Assembly: GCA_963932465.1 (NCBI GenBank)
Contig: OZ010786.1
Coordinates: 594,073,038-594,137,037, forward strand
DNA length: 64,000 bases
Source of the DNA: Maratus speciosus
Taxonomy: Eukaryota > Arthropoda > Arachnida > Araneae > Salticidae
Reading direction: 5' to 3'
The notes below the pieces were generated by a model. It made no database searches, had not been told where the DNA came from, and saw only the letters and a program-made list of their open reading frames with translations. Below, piece by piece: positions 33,790 to 45,606 of the stretch (positions within the stretch are counted from its first letter, which is position 1; each line of letters begins with the position of its first letter). Both the position numbers and the translations under genes were made by a program.

Positions 33790-34822
33790 TTCTGTGGCTC
33801 TAACAATAGTGTTTAATATAAGATGAAAAAAATATTTATTTATTCATTACGTATTATTATACGCAATGAGAATAAGAAATAAAATTAAAATTATGAAAAT
33901 AGTTTTCTGTATAAATACCAAACGTAATCATTTGTATTTTTTATACTTAGAATCCACAATGAGGCGGTTAAAAAATGTGCTTGCGTCAGTTTTATTCTAA
34001 AAATGTTAGGATTTTTTTTTTTTTTTTGTAATTTACTTGTTTCTTTAATTTTATCTTTAATGCGGTCAAGGGCTAAAAATTCTTTTAAAAAATGCAATTT
34101 TTTTTTTATTATTATTGGTTTAAAAAATACTGAGTTCTTAGAGTTAAACACCGCTAATCTTCATTTTTATCTTCATTAGATCCAGAGATATAACACATTT
34201 TGCCTTGAGTGCAATGCATCACTTGCCCTCCGACGAGAATTTTAACTTCATTTATCTCAGAATGAATTTTTTTTACGATTTATCAACTGTAAAAGAACAT
34301 ATCTAAAGTTTCTTGCAATGTATATGTATGAAATTTTCAACAGAGATTTTATGCTATATTTCCAACAAATTGTCCTCAGGATTTTTAATTTTGTTGAATG
34401 ATAATTGTGAAAATATGCTAATTAATGAGAAGCTCACTCATAAAAAAACTTCAGTTTTTTCCTTAATTTTTTTTTTACAAAATTCATAATCAATATTTCA
34501 AGAAATCCTGAAGACAAATTAAAATGACAGATTTTCTGTACACAAAAGTGTAAAAATTTTCTAAATCGAGTCAGTACTTCCAGTGTTATATCAAAAATTA
34601 AATATGTTTAAAATTTTAAAATTTAAATAAAAAATATATTTGAAAAATTTCAATTTTTTTTATACTACGCAATATTTTTATTATATTAAAACATATTTCA
34701 GAAAAAAGATCCATAACAAAATCTGTAAAAAAAAAATCGAATTTTGAGCCCCGGACCCCCTTAAATTTATAGTATATTTCTATGAAATATATTTTAATGC
34801 ACTATACAATTACAACGCTTAA
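33790..34822. other. No gene recognised
   Basis: AT-rich throughout with poly-A/T runs. An 86-codon minus-strand frame at 33891-34151 is Lys/Phe-rich low-complexity and probably chance. GCCCCGGACCCCCTTAAA near 34750 resembles a solo TTAA-MITE tip. Confidence 0.35.
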
Positions 34823-35022
34823 CCCCTTCGGGACAGGAGCCTTTCAAGAAACTTTTAATCTTTTGTCACCGTTTTTTAAAAGCAGAAATTTGTGTCTTCT
34901 TTAATCTATAAAATGCTCTGATTAAATAAGGCAAATTTTACAGTAAAATTTTACTGGTGAGGAAAAACAAGGATTCTGAGCGCTTCATGCGGCACGTATA
35001 CGTGCCGCCCGTCCCCAAGGGG
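34823..35022. mobile_element. 200-bp TTAA MITE, CCCCTTGGGGACG family
   Basis: TTAA lies at 34819-34822 and 35023-35026. The left end CCCCTTCGGGACAGGAG pairs with CGTCCCCAAGGGG. One arm carries GCGGCACGTATACGTGCCGC, a 20-bp perfect palindrome next to the right end. This copy is inverted relative to 13332 and 39339. Confidence 0.9.
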
Positions 35023-35026
35023 TTAA

Positions 35027-36059
35027 GCGTGTTGTAATATATGACACATTTGGATATATCCTTCTAATTTTTATAATGCAGAAAAAACATTTTGTGAAAT
35101 GCCATTCATTCAAAAGCAATACTACAAAGTCTACTAATGAAAGCGCAAGTTCTGAGATAAAAAAAAAAGAAGAAAAGTAATATGACTTTTTGTAACTTAA
35201 CTTTTTGTGTCTTTCAATGATACTAAATTCAGAGGGGAATTTTTCATGATCTAAAAGCCAAATGATTGATGTGATTTGCAAACAATAAATATATTGGAAA
35301 TGAAAGACCTCGTTCTGTTCAACATTTCTAGATCAACGTCTTGACAAAATGTAGAATGATAAATGCAGATACGAGAATAAGGGATTATTTAAGATTTGTT
35401 GGAACGTCGTATTAAGAAGAATTTTCTCTTATTCCTTTCTTCTGGAAAACCACCCTGGTTTTCAGTTAGTTTTTAAAGCTTGATTCATTGGTTGACAAGG
35501 TAATTTAAAATAGACAGGATTATTAGCCCTTAAATTCCGGATGTTGCTTTTCGGCAACATACCCAATTTAGGCTCTAAAATACTGTTAGAATAATATTGA
35601 AGCTATAATGCCTAATGTTGTCAATAAAATACATTCTGAAAATATTATTAAATCGATTTTCAACATGTAGATAGCAACACTAGTGCTGTTTAAGAATAAA
35701 CATAGATTTATTTTTTCAATTGTTGCTACTTGTGCTTTTTGTTTTGCTTGGAAGCTTGCGAAATACCCTATTTTGTTCTTCAGTGAGCAAGTAAAATTTA
35801 TTTCTTATTATAGTTCCTAAAATTCTTGTGTGTTTAATATTATAGAATTTTATCAAGGAAAATTATTTTTACAATTAAAGACCAGTACTGCCGTTTAGTA
35901 ACAAACTGTTTTTCAGCCGTAAACCATACTTAAAACAAAATAGGATTTTTAAAAGTATTTTTCCCATGATTTATTTAAAAAATGAAAGCCGAAAAACATT
36001 ATTACAATGATTTTTGAAAAATCAGTCATTTTAGGATTATCTAAGTAGACTAAGGTATT
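35027..36059. other. No gene recognised
   Basis: AT-rich. Several short frames, none convincing. Inverted GTTGC..GCAAC words near 35541-35555 are too short to call. Confidence 0.35.
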
Positions 36060-36240
36060 AACCGCCGTTCGGTGAGCGATGGAATTTTTAATCTTGAGTT
36101 ATCGGTTTTTTAACATCTTGCGCTCTGTGACGTACGCAGCATACGTTATGCTATTTTAGCTATTATCGCTAATGACGTACGTACCGTACGTCATGATATT
36201 TGGCTGATTTTTAATTAGTCATTCCGAATTCTCACCCGAA
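36060..36240. other. Candidate solo TTAA MITE with ACGTACG palindromes
   Basis: TTAA-CCGCCGTTCGGTGAG looks like the left end of a TTAA element. Inside are GACGTACGCAGCATACGTTA and ATGACGTACG..CGTACGTCAT palindromes. No complementary right end was found. Confidence 0.35.
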
Positions 36241-36311
36241 AGTTTTAACACTTGTTTTTGCTTATGAAATGGAACAATGGAGCAATATGATCTGGTTGAT
36301 GGACTGCCTAG

Positions 36312-36840
36312 TTGCGTGGCAATTTTACATCCAGTTGAGAGTTGATCGTGTTGCAAGCGCATTAGGGAGCCTTAAAAAAATTTAGTTTAGACGTGGCTGG
36401 TAGCCACAATAAAAAATATGTTTAGACGTGTCTGGTAGCCACAATAAGAAAATTCTGTAAATTCTATGTAAGGCGGACTCTGTGTAAGACGGAAATCTGT
36501 CTAACTCGGAAAGATTTTCAAGTCCCTACGAATCCATAGACATACAGTAAAAATTGTCTACTACGGAAATTTTTCTGGGTCCCGATCGATTCCACCTTAG
36601 ACAGAGTTTACTGTAACTATAAAAAGTTAAGAAAAGAATAACTTAAGAATAATCACATGAAATACTCAAAGTTTAACATTGTAACAGAAAAAAAAGAAAG
36701 AAAAAGTAGAAAATTTTCGAAAAAAAGAAATTCTATTAGTCCCGGAAAGGACAGGCAAAAAAGACACCAGGGGCTACTCCATCATAAAAAAGACTCTTTT
36801 TAGAGACCATACATTAAGTTAAGCTGGTAAAAATGCTATT
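36312..36840 (+). pseudogene. Degenerate copy of the unassigned ORF found at 52902-53285
   Basis: Before the MITE at 36453 the sequence GGGAGCCTTAAAAAAATT, then an ACGTGGCTGGTAGCCACAA block, matches the minus-strand ORF's GALEKIRFKRGWWPQ region. After the MITE, GACACCAGGGGCTACTCCAT-like sequence and TAAAAAAGACTCTTTTTAGA plus GACCATACATTA match its SIKKTLFRDHTL region. The frame is broken by stops. Two copies with shared internal order show that this is a dispersed coding repeat and not a single-copy host exon. Confidence 0.6.
36453..36615. mobile_element. Pogo-like MITE (CTGTAAACTCTGTCTAAG ends)
   Basis: The right end read inward is TTACAGTAAACTCTGTCTAA. The left end is a diverged TTCTGTAAATTCTATGTAAG followed by GCGGA. 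Inner TAGACAATTTTTACTGTA and GTCTAACTCGGAAAGATT give further symmetry. It interrupts the unassigned coding repeat. Confidence 0.6.
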
Positions 36841-37759
36841 TTTAAACCAGAAACTCATGAGATAAAATGATTCTCAATAAATAAAATAAAACAAAATTAA
36901 TAATTTTTATGGTATGAATACAAAATATCAAAAAAAAAAAAAAAAATCTGCCAGATTTGGCAACACTGCGTGCTAGAGACATACATCCACTAATAGAGAC
37001 AGAGAGCAAAATGTTAATATTGAAATTTGACCTTGATTTATTGACTGAAATGCTTTGATAAATAAAAGCAAAATTTTCAATTAAAAATTAAAGGTTGATA
37101 TATTGACTGATTCTGCGAACGCCTGTGTATCACATGTACGCGACGCTCATTGCGTTGATGTTAAGCACATTCTGATAGGAGAAGCAAATAACACGGCTTT
37201 TGAAAATGTGTAATTCCGCCCAAGAGTGGTACTTTTGCATTTTTTTATACATTATTTCAGAAAAAACGTACAGAAAATTTTCATTTTTATATTTAAAGTA
37301 CTATGCATATAAATACTTTGATTATAAACAATATCATTTTTATAAAATTTAATTATAATATAAAAAGAACCAGAGAAAATCGTTTCGTTAAATAATGCAA
37401 CATTCTCATTTAACACGATAGTAGTCGCGTCTTTTTTCCGAACGTTATTAGTCGCGCTCGGTTCACCAGCATACAGAAAATGAAAAATAAGAAATATTTT
37501 TCAATTAATATTCGAATATTGCATTTCAATGAAGTTATAAATTTGCAATTTACTTAAATTATACATTTTATATATGATATTTGGCATAATGGAAAAAGTA
37601 CAAATGAACTGACATTAATGATCGTTTCGCAGATCCAATTTTCCACCAGTTTCAAATTTTCTTGTAAAAATGTATGTGAAGGAAAAACAGAGATGTCTTG
37701 TTGCTTCACTATGGTTATGGAGAAACATTTAAAGTCAGTTACATGGCAGTCCTCCATTG
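36841..37759. other. No gene recognised; one TTTGGCAACACTG solo end
   Basis: CTGCCAGATTTGGCAACACTG near 36948-36968 is a single terminus of the CAGTGTTGCC family, with a possible partner ACCAGGGGC near 36766. The rest is AT-rich. Confidence 0.4.
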
Positions 37760-38616
37760 TACACTTGTGTCCAAAATTAAGGACCAGTCACAAAATGTTA
37801 ATTTTTAAGTAAGCGAATACTCAAAAGGAAATAATATAATTCAAATAATTACTATCCCTACAGCACACCTAGTCCATACAACATCTTATTCATGTCACAC
37901 ATGGTCACAAGTGTCACAGTCGCTACGGTGAAGCAAAAAAAAAAAAAATTCCATACATCTCATTATGAGTCTGAAATTATCACTATATGTGACTCCACTG
38001 AGACGTCAATGTGACTGCTGCTTTGTGACGAGTCACCAGGTGACTTTACAATGTAGTTACATTGTGACTGTCATCTGTAGACTCAATTTCAAAGTCATCG
38101 TGAATGCTGCATTGTGATAAGTTACCAAATAATGTCACATTAAAGTCACATGATGACTTTCAGGTGACAGAGAGACTACTGTGAAGTCACCCTAGTGCTC
38201 TTTTGTGAAAAGTCACTATGTGACTATAATGTGATATTATATGGTGACTTATAATGTAACGTTCATGATGACTTTGAAATTGAGTCTAAAAATGACAGTC
38301 ACATGAGAGTCACAATGTAACTACATTGTAAAGTCACCTGTTGACTCGTCACAAAGCAGCAGTCACATTTACGTCTCAGTGGAGTCGCATATAATGATCA
38401 TTTGAGACTCATAATGAGACGTCTGGAATTTCCTATTTTTTATTTCACCGTAGTGACTGTGACACTTGTGACCATGTGTGACATGAATGAGATGCTATAT
38501 GGACTAGCTGCACTGTAGAGATAGTAATTATTTGAATTATATTATTTCCTTTTGAGTATTCGCTTACTTAAAAATTAGCATTTTGTGACTGGTCCTTAAT
38601 TTTGGACACTAGTGTA
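37760..38616. mobile_element. 857-bp GTCAC-rich palindromic element
   Basis: The ends TACACTTGTGTCCAAAATTA and TAATTTTGGACACTAGTGTA are complementary, with a TA target. Both arms carry GGACCAGTCACAAAATG and continue as near-perfect complements to a centre near 38190. The words GTCAC, GTGAC, TGACT and AGTCA occur dozens of times at short, irregular spacing. No ORF. The termini look Tc1/mariner-like. Half of a second copy is at 5790-6248. Confidence 0.92.
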
Positions 38617-39338
38617 TTTGTAAGGGGATATGAGTTAGGATAATATAATTTATACGGGCGGTAAAAAGACCTACACTCGACTACTGCCGGGTTAAAACAT
38701 TTTTGTAATTGGAACTATATGTCTATGACTAACGGTTAAAAATTAGTCTTTGGACTCCGTTGACACTGGACACCCTGTATATGAAAACTAACAGTTAACT
38801 GAAACACCTAATCATATTCAACAAAATGTATTGATATTATAATATATTTATCAACTTATTCTTGGGTACACTTCATTATTTTTAAGTCAGTCATACTGAT
38901 TGATAAAGATGTCATGAGAACTGAAATTTTCCAACAGAGCGAAAATATGTCCAGGCCGTGAGTTGAACCCAATTCTGACACTATTTCTTAGGCACTATTA
39001 CACATCTAAGGTGCTTTATAAAAATCTTTTATTTATGGTAGATATTTATACGATTTTCTTTGATGTTGCAGTAAAATAAAAGTCCTTTGGATCTCACACA
39101 CATTCAATAATATTTTGTACAAATTGTTGTAATGCAGAAGGTATTAAAAAGTCTTAAAGCAGTTATTATTACATTTATGGCGATGTAAGAAGTTATTAAC
39201 ATATAGTTATGAACTTTATTGGAATTTTAAAAAAGTATATTATTTAAAAATGAATTCATCATGTCCTAGTATCATTTAAAAATCTTTATGAATTTATCAC
39301 GTTTTAGGTATCCCATTAAAGAATATTTCAAGTATTAA
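38617..39338. other. No gene recognised
   Basis: AT-rich. GACACTGGACACCCTGTATA near 38760 resembles a solo Tc1-type end. Confidence 0.4.
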
Positions 39339-39535
39339 CCCCTTGGGGACGAGCGGCACGTATACGTGCATGAAGCCTTCAGAATCCTTGTTTTTCCTCA
39401 CCAGTAAAATTTTACTATAAAATTTGCCTTATTTAATAAGCGCATTTTCTCGATTCAAGAAGACACAAATTTCTGTTTTCAAAAAACGGTGATAAAAGAT
39501 TAAAAATTTCGTAAAAGGCTCCCGTCCCCAAGGGG
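39339..39535. mobile_element. 197-bp TTAA MITE, CCCCTTGGGGACG family, best copy
   Basis: TTAA lies at 39335-39338 and 39536-39539. The ends CCCCTTGGGGACG and CGTCCCCAAGGGG are perfect complements and each is itself palindromic at CCCCTTGGGG. Inner CTCACCAGTAAAATTTTACT pairs with TTTTCAAAAAACGGTGA. Confidence 0.93.
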
Positions 39536-39539
39536 TTAA

Positions 39540-40617
39540 TAATAATAATAATAGTAATACAAACATTGTAGAAATTCATCACACATAATTCCCCTCAAAA
39601 CAGGCTACTTTTTAATTGCATAAAACGAGGATTTTTTTTTTCAAAATATCTTTTTACATCTTATGCATAGAAAACTACTAAAAAAATTATACATTCTCTA
39701 TGAGAGTAATGTATAGCTTCTTTTATATATTATTCCTATGTAAAATTAAGTACAGAATTATTTCTTGATTAAACTCGAAATAAATTTAGGGAAACGTATT
39801 TTGTTGTTTTCTTCAAGAAAATACGATTTCCCAATTGGATCTGTTAACAAATGAAACAAGTGATTCCTCTGAGATTAGATGCTAATATAGTTGTAATCAA
39901 GACGGGAAATATATATATTCAGAAAAACATATGATTGCATAAGCATGTTAAAGTCTTTGGGGGTTTGTATGCAGACATTACCATTTTTTATCAAGTCTGA
40001 GAGGTAGTTATAGTTGAAGAATAAGAAATGAGAAAATATTTGCTAAGCTTGTTTAGTAAATCATTCTGAGGAGTCATAAGAAACAAGTAAATTTATTATT
40101 TACTTGTGTTCTCTTAATAGATACATATTGCATAACACTACACATTGTTACGTAACATTAAATCAGTTTTTTTTATTTCTCTTTTTGCATAAACACAAGC
40201 AGACATACTAATAAGTCTATATATGTATGTGCTCATGAGAGTATGTGGGTATATGTTTGCATGCATGCTGATAGTTTTGTGATAACAAAAACTTTTTACT
40301 AACATAAAGATAATCGCAATAACCTCAATTTGAACATACGAGCATAAGTCCCTGTTCTTATAAAACAGCCAGTTTATGTTACTTCAATTAGATGTCAGAA
40401 ATGATCACAAGTATCACATTCACACAGCATACAAAATGTGATACATTCAATTCGTTACATTAGGGATCTGATTTAAGTTATCAAGACCAAATATTGCGTC
40501 ATTCGTCACAACTAGGCTACAAAACAACACCTCTTGAAGCTCATGACTACACAGGACACAATTAGTCATAATGGCATATTTTTATATGAAGAGTTAATAC
40601 GGTAGGAGAAGAAATAA
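39540..40617. other. No gene recognised
   Basis: Starts with an AATAATAATAAT run, then AT-rich DNA. A GTATATGTTTGCATGCATGC phrase lies near 40245-40270. No paired repeats seen. Confidence 0.4.
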
Positions 40618-40722
40618 CTAGATGGCATCGTGATACTGTGTTTTTGCATGAAGTTTAGAAGAACCCAATCCCGGCTTCAGCTTTTGTCCGGAATAGTAAT
40701 TACTCTGTATGATCAGCTAAAC

Positions 40723-42302
40723 CATAGGTTCCCAACGGGGGCGGTAACGCCCCCCAGTGGGCTCTGAAGCCTTCCAGGGAGGCGGTGGCAGATCCAGAGG
40801 CAAATGGAAGGCGTTAAGACAATCAAAAAGGGCGGCGCCGTGGCGTACCTACCAATTTAAGATATTAATGCAATAATAATGTAAACTAGATGACTTCCTC
40901 GGCGTTGTTTGGGACCGTGATATAAACCTGAAATATACCTTTAAATGAAAATCTATACAATCAAACCTATAGCTGGGCCCCATAAATCGAATTTCTTTTA
41001 CGAATGTTAAAAAATTTGTCCGATGCTACTGATGGTTCTCCAGCAATTACGGGGCATCATAAGGGATCATAGCGCATTTGAAATAAGCAGTATCAATTGT
41101 ACTCTCTGTACATTATGTAACTCATCATATTTGGTTGCAAAAAGTGTGAATAAACGACGGCATACGTCGCTTTATGACGTTATTAAGATAGTCAACAAGA
41201 TTAAAAGCATTTCATTGCATGACAGATTATTTCGTCAAGTTTGTAGTGAAAATGATGCAGATTACAATCGCTTGCTGCTGCACACAGAAGTTCATTGCCT
41301 CACAATAGATATTTGTCTGAATCGTTTTTCAATTTATTTGGACTCAATACTTGACTTCGTTGAAAACAGGGGTGAAAAACAGCGCGAAAAACTGATTACA
41401 TCCAAAAATCACATAGCTTTTTCGACATACTTGTTTAGAATATTTAATGAAGTCAATTCAAGGGCGTAGATTCAATTTAATTAAAACAAAAAAAGTCATA
41501 GCTGATTTTCTGACAAAATTTCTGTTTAAAATAATCTAGGTAGATGTGACTATAAGCGCTTTCCCACATTATCAGCAGTCTGTGCAAAACATGAATATAA
41601 ACTTTCTTACTGTCAACACTTAGACATTCTTCATGCTAAATTTCGGGAGCGATTCCAGGATATTCCAAACATGAATATTCCGAGTTGACTTTTAGATCCT
41701 TTCGCGAATGCAGACGCAGTAGAATAATTAAATTTAGAGGAGGAACTCATAGAACTCACAACGTCACAACTAACGATTAACTAACAGTAAAATTCAGAAA
41801 TGGATACCCAAGAGCTACAAAAATCAATACCAGCTCCCTACTCTGGATTGTGGGTAAGAGTACGGATATTTTTAATCGGCAGAAATTTTTCCTTCATTAT
41901 ATTTGGCTAAGCATGGGTTCCGTAAGGTAGCTAATTTACTGTCTAAGAAAAGGAACAGACTGCACATCACTGAACGTGGCGATTTGCGACTGATGTTAAC
42001 GAAATTAGAACCTAATACTAACAAATTGTTAAAAGTCTACTAGTCTTACCCATCTCATTTTATTATTGATTTTGTGTTTATTTTTAAATATTTAATAAGC
42101 CATTTTTTACGACATTTGATGGTCATTTTAATTAATTTCTACTTTGTGATTCTTAATAGAAAGGTACACAGATAAAATTAGGTACAGATAATATCCAACA
42201 ATATTTTATCTTTGGCATAATTAATTATTACAGAAGAGGAGGGATTGGAATATTTTTTTCTTGTAAAGGGGGCGGTGGTCCAGAAAAGGTTGGGAACCTA
42301 TG
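40723..42302 (+). mobile_element. 1.58-kb hAT element (ZBED5/FAM200-like) with perfect 8-bp duplication
   Basis: AGCTAAAC lies at 40715-40722 and 42303-42310. The termini CATAGGTTCCCAAC and GTTGGGAACCTATG are perfect complements. Near both ends lies GGGGGCGGT, typical of the C-G-rich ends of this hAT lineage. The intact target duplication and perfect ends suggest a comparatively recent arrival, although the transposase is broken. Confidence 0.93.
41023..42043 (+). pseudogene. hAT transposase remnant
   Basis: The first 148 codons (41023-41469) are open and contain VNKIKSISLHDRLFRQVC, LLLHTEVHCLTIDICLNRFS and IAFSTYLFRIFNEVN. These match the central RNase H-like part of ZBED5/SCAND3/FAM200-type hAT transposases (LLLHTEVRWLSRG in intact members). 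Later frames give ISAFPHYQQS and finally FPSLYLAKHGFRKV, NRLHITERGDLRLMLTKLEP, the C-terminal hAT dimerisation segment. Stops and shifts between 41470 and 41850, and loss of the N-terminal zinc finger, show it is inactive. Confidence 0.88.
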
Positions 42303-42547
42303 AGCTAAACCAATGGGGAGAAAGAAGTACTGAAGCACTTCCATACTCACCTCTAATTTTACCATGTGGATTTAAACTCCTTCGATTCATAAAACAACCA
42401 CTGTGTGATAAATGGTTTGATGTCCTGGAAGAAATTGTCAACACGTGGAATGAACACACACTAAAAATAAATAAAACGGAGGGTATTCGATTGCTCCCGC
42501 TCCATTCGCAGCCTCTTAGGAAGTGTCAACGTATTGTGAATACTTAA

Positions 42548-43548
42548 TTTAAGGGTATAGAATGTATTTATGGCGTCAAACTTGGATATTGCTATTGAAA
42601 AAAAAATTTAATACTAGGGGGCTCTGCCCCCTACGAGCTACGCTCGTCAACCCTCGTTCAGACACCACAGACTCTAACAGCACGCTAATTTGATCGGCTT
42701 TAAAAAGATTTCGGAAGATTGAATTATAATTTGAATCTGAAATTTATAATCTGACGTAATTTTCACCAAACTTTTCTTTCTCTTTTTAATATTCACGAAA
42801 AAATACTTTCATAGAAATGAAATATTATGATCACCTTAAAATATCAAACAAATGTCTCGCGCAATTCTGAAATTTAAAATGTTTTGCAATATTATTTTTT
42901 GTTCATTTTACGTAATAAGTGTAATGTGACGTAAATTCTCTTATTTAAAACTCCTAACGCATGTTAATGAATTTATTATTTTACAATATTCTTTCTCTTT
43001 TAAAATTTGCGTGTAAATATAGTTTTTATGATGTAATTTTCAATGAGTTCCTGCTTTTTATATTTTCTGTTTATAATAGTCACGTGTAAAATATTTTTTT
43101 AATTTGAAGCAAACATTATTGTTTGCGCTGTTTATACAGTTGGCAACAGTTTAATTTAATACAATTTTATAAAATATGTAAATGAGTCAAATTAAAAAAC
43201 TAAATGCAGGCTGTACACCGGAAAATTCTGGAGCATAAAATGATCTAAAAACGATTAAATTCCTATGCATAGTTATTGCTCCTATAAAACTTTTTTAATG
43301 GAACGATTTTGTCCAACTTTGGCATTAAATATCTCTTAAAATAATTCTTCGATTTGAAAACTGTCTGCATCAGCGTGTTTATAAAACATTTCTCTATAAT
43401 ACTACCGATTTTCATACTTTTGTATGCAACAGTTTTTTTAATATTAACGAAGAAAGACCATGCTTAAGCATTCAAATTGGATGCCGATCTGCCGGGAATA
43501 TTTACGCAGATTTTCATTGGTCCATTTCCAAATCAAAACTTTTTTATA
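42548..43548. other. Gene-free; GGGGGCTCTGCCCCC motif
   Basis: At 42613 ACTAGGGGGCTCTGCCCCCT forms a strong short hairpin of a kind seen at the start of some animal repeats. No partner end is convincing. The rest is AT-rich. Confidence 0.4.
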
Positions 43549-44825
43549 CAGGATGACAAGAAATAACTTGGACACACATGATACGTTATAACTTTAATGC
43601 TAGTGAAAATATTTCGATCAAACTTCAAAATAAATATGAATGCATTATTTTGTCTAACATATTTACAAATTTTCAAAGTGGCTGCCTTTACCCTTAATAC
43701 AGAGCTTTAAACGCGTCACAAAATTTTCGGCTATGGGCCGCAACTCATTTACTGATATTTTATCCCATTCCTTGCAAAGGGATTTCTTTAGGGATGCCAA
43801 AGTTTTATGATATTTAGCACATACCCTTGTCTCCAAGATGCACCAGACAGAGTAATCTATTTGGGTTCAAATCTGGGGCATACGGTGGCCATTCTTGAGT
43901 TCCAATGAAGTCAGAAAATTGAGTCTTGCAACAAACGTGAGTACCTTTAGCTCTGTGTGCAGGTGCGGAATCCTGTTGGAAGGTCCATCTTATGTTTCCA
44001 AAGATCTTTTGTGACCAAGGTAAGACAACATCTTTCAAAATGAGTTTGCGATATGTTTGTTGATTAATCTTTATCCCTTGATCAAAAAAACAAGTGGTGT
44101 TTTTCCACTAGCACTTATTCCATCCCAAACCATTACAGATTGCAGTCGATGACGCCATTCAATAATGCAAGGAGGTCCAGGTGCTTCTGCTGACCAAACT
44201 CTATCATTATGGCTATTATGAGCTATTTCAATCGAAAACAGTTTCTCATCCGGGAAGAGAAATGTTTGCCAACGATCACCTGCGTTACGCTTTAACAGTT
44301 TTTTGCATCTTTGAAGTCTTGTGCGTTTGTTCTCTTATGTTAGCTTTTGAGCCTCTTTCATTTTGTAAGGGTGAAGAACAAGCTCTATTCTTGTCATCAA
44401 AAGTTCGCTTTCTCTGTTGATCTTCATCTCTCTAGCAACCTTTGTCAATCAAATCCCAGGATTTCGTTGAACTCGCTTTTTGATAATTGACCGGTTTCTT
44501 GATGTGTTAACTGTGCGCTTTCTTCCTCTTCCTCGTCTATCACCATCATGTCCGAGTTCTTTAAACCATTTGTGCTGAAATGAACGTGTATGAAACGCTC
44601 TGCTTAGGCACTTTCAATCGTTGAACAATTTCACATGGTTTCATTCCTTGCTTATGTAATTCAAGTATGGCAGATCGTTTGTTAACCATATTGGCTATCA
44701 CAACTTACTTACACCCGTTTAGCCGCTTTCCAGAATCAATTCCCTATGACATTAACTTTATAACTTTAGTGGTAGTTACAGATTTTTGGTTTGAAACTTT
44801 GTCCAAGTTATTTCTTGTCACCCTG
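43549..44825 (-). mobile_element. Full-length but inactive mariner, 1277 bp
   Basis: TA lies at 43547-43548 and 44826-44827. The ends CAGGATGACAAGAAATAACT and AGTTATTTCTTGTCACCCTG are complementary over more than 25 bp. Length and layout fit a complete mariner with its transposase on the minus strand. Confidence 0.93.
43663..44689 (-). pseudogene. Mariner transposase, minus strand, frameshifted
   Basis: The N-terminus at 44689 reads MVNKRSAILELHKQGMKPCE, with helix-turn-helix IVQRLKVPKQSVSY. Then come FKELGHDGDRRGRGRKRTV, a linker block, and RWQTFLFPDEKLFSIE with the first catalytic Asp. RHRLQSVMVWDGISASGKTP follows, then RWTFQQDSAPAHRAK (second Asp) and EWPPYAPDLNP (third Asp). I count 32 residues between the last two Asp. 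The 74-codon stretch 43814-44038 is intact, but upstream and downstream parts shift frame and contain stops. The C-terminus still ends HFENL. Confidence 0.9.
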
Positions 44826-44879
44826 TATATAGAAGGATGTAGATGGCTCCCCTAAGCAAATTTTATACACTTCGTTTAA

Positions 44880-45081
44880 CCCGGGAGAACGCGCGCATAC
44901 ACAAAGTATGAAAGGTTTTTACTTTGTCACCAATAAATACAAATAATAATGGTCACCTTATTTAGTAGGAGACAATTTTGCGATAAAACAAGTTGGAGGC
45001 TACTTTTAAAAAGATAGTGGTTGCAATTGTAAAAACCGTACGCTCTCCAGGTCTATCAGGCCCGGCGCGCGTCCTCCCGGA
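44880..45081. mobile_element. 202-bp TTAA MITE, CCCGGGAGAACGCGCGC ends
   Basis: TTAA lies at 44876-44879 and 45082-45085. The termini CGGGAGAACGCGCGC and GCGCGCGTCCTCCCGG are complementary with small gaps. Inner GTCACCAATAAATAC is the usual core motif. Confidence 0.88.
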
Positions 45082-45479
45082 TTAAAAGTAAACTTTATTT
45101 CCAATCGTTTGGAACTAGTAACTTTCTTCTACAATAATTCGTTGCAGAGTTAGTAGAGGGTGTTTACTTTTTTTCAACGACTGTATTTTACCAAATTCAC
45201 AGGCTTGCATCAATTCCTCTGTCCAAGTGCCATGCAAAGCTTTCAGAACATCTTAGGCACACCTCCACGACAGTTTTTTTTTATTATTACTGGTAGAATA
45301 CATTATCAGTGAGACCTGCTAGTGAATGAAAAGTTTCTTGCTAACATCTCGCTATATATAGCCATAACACAATCGCACAATTAACGTAGCTTAGCAAAAT
45401 AACCGCGACAACTAGTTCCAGATATCGTTGAAGTAAACGATTGCGGAACTGAAAGAAACACAGAATAGATTTCTCCAAA
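45082..45479. other. No gene recognised
   Basis: AT-rich. No repeats paired. Confidence 0.4.
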
Positions 45480-45528
45480 TACAGTGGGCGATCGGTTAAC
45501 GAACTGTTCGGTTTATGATCAGATCGGT

Positions 45529-45606
45529 TAACGATCACTTTCATGAGAGATTTTTATGTTCGGATAACGATCACTTTCATGAGAGATTTTTATGTTCGGA
45601 TAACGA
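45529..45606 (+). repeat. Tandem duplication of a 38-bp unit
   Basis: AACGATCACTTTCATGAGAG plus ATTTTTATGTTCGGAT is present twice in a row, followed by AACGAACACC. It is a subterminal repeat of the 2.84-kb element. Confidence 0.9.

Larger units (their letters stand above)
40618..42547 (+). pseudogene. Unidentified ORF split by a hAT element
   Basis: Reading 40618-40722 and then, skipping the hAT and one target copy, 42311-42547 gives one uninterrupted frame. It has an internal ATG at 40648 (MKFRRTQSRLQLL) and continues YDQLNQWGERSTEALPYSPL across the junction. It ends CDKWFDVLEEIVNTWNEH and RKCQRIVNT plus stop, about 104 codons from that ATG. The composition (Trp, Cys, charged residues) looks protein-like. 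I recognise no family. It could be a host exon or another transposon's ORF. Confidence 0.5.

Noticed and set aside
33891..34151. 86-codon minus-strand ORF
   Set aside because: Lys/Phe low-complexity frame driven by poly-A/T runs.
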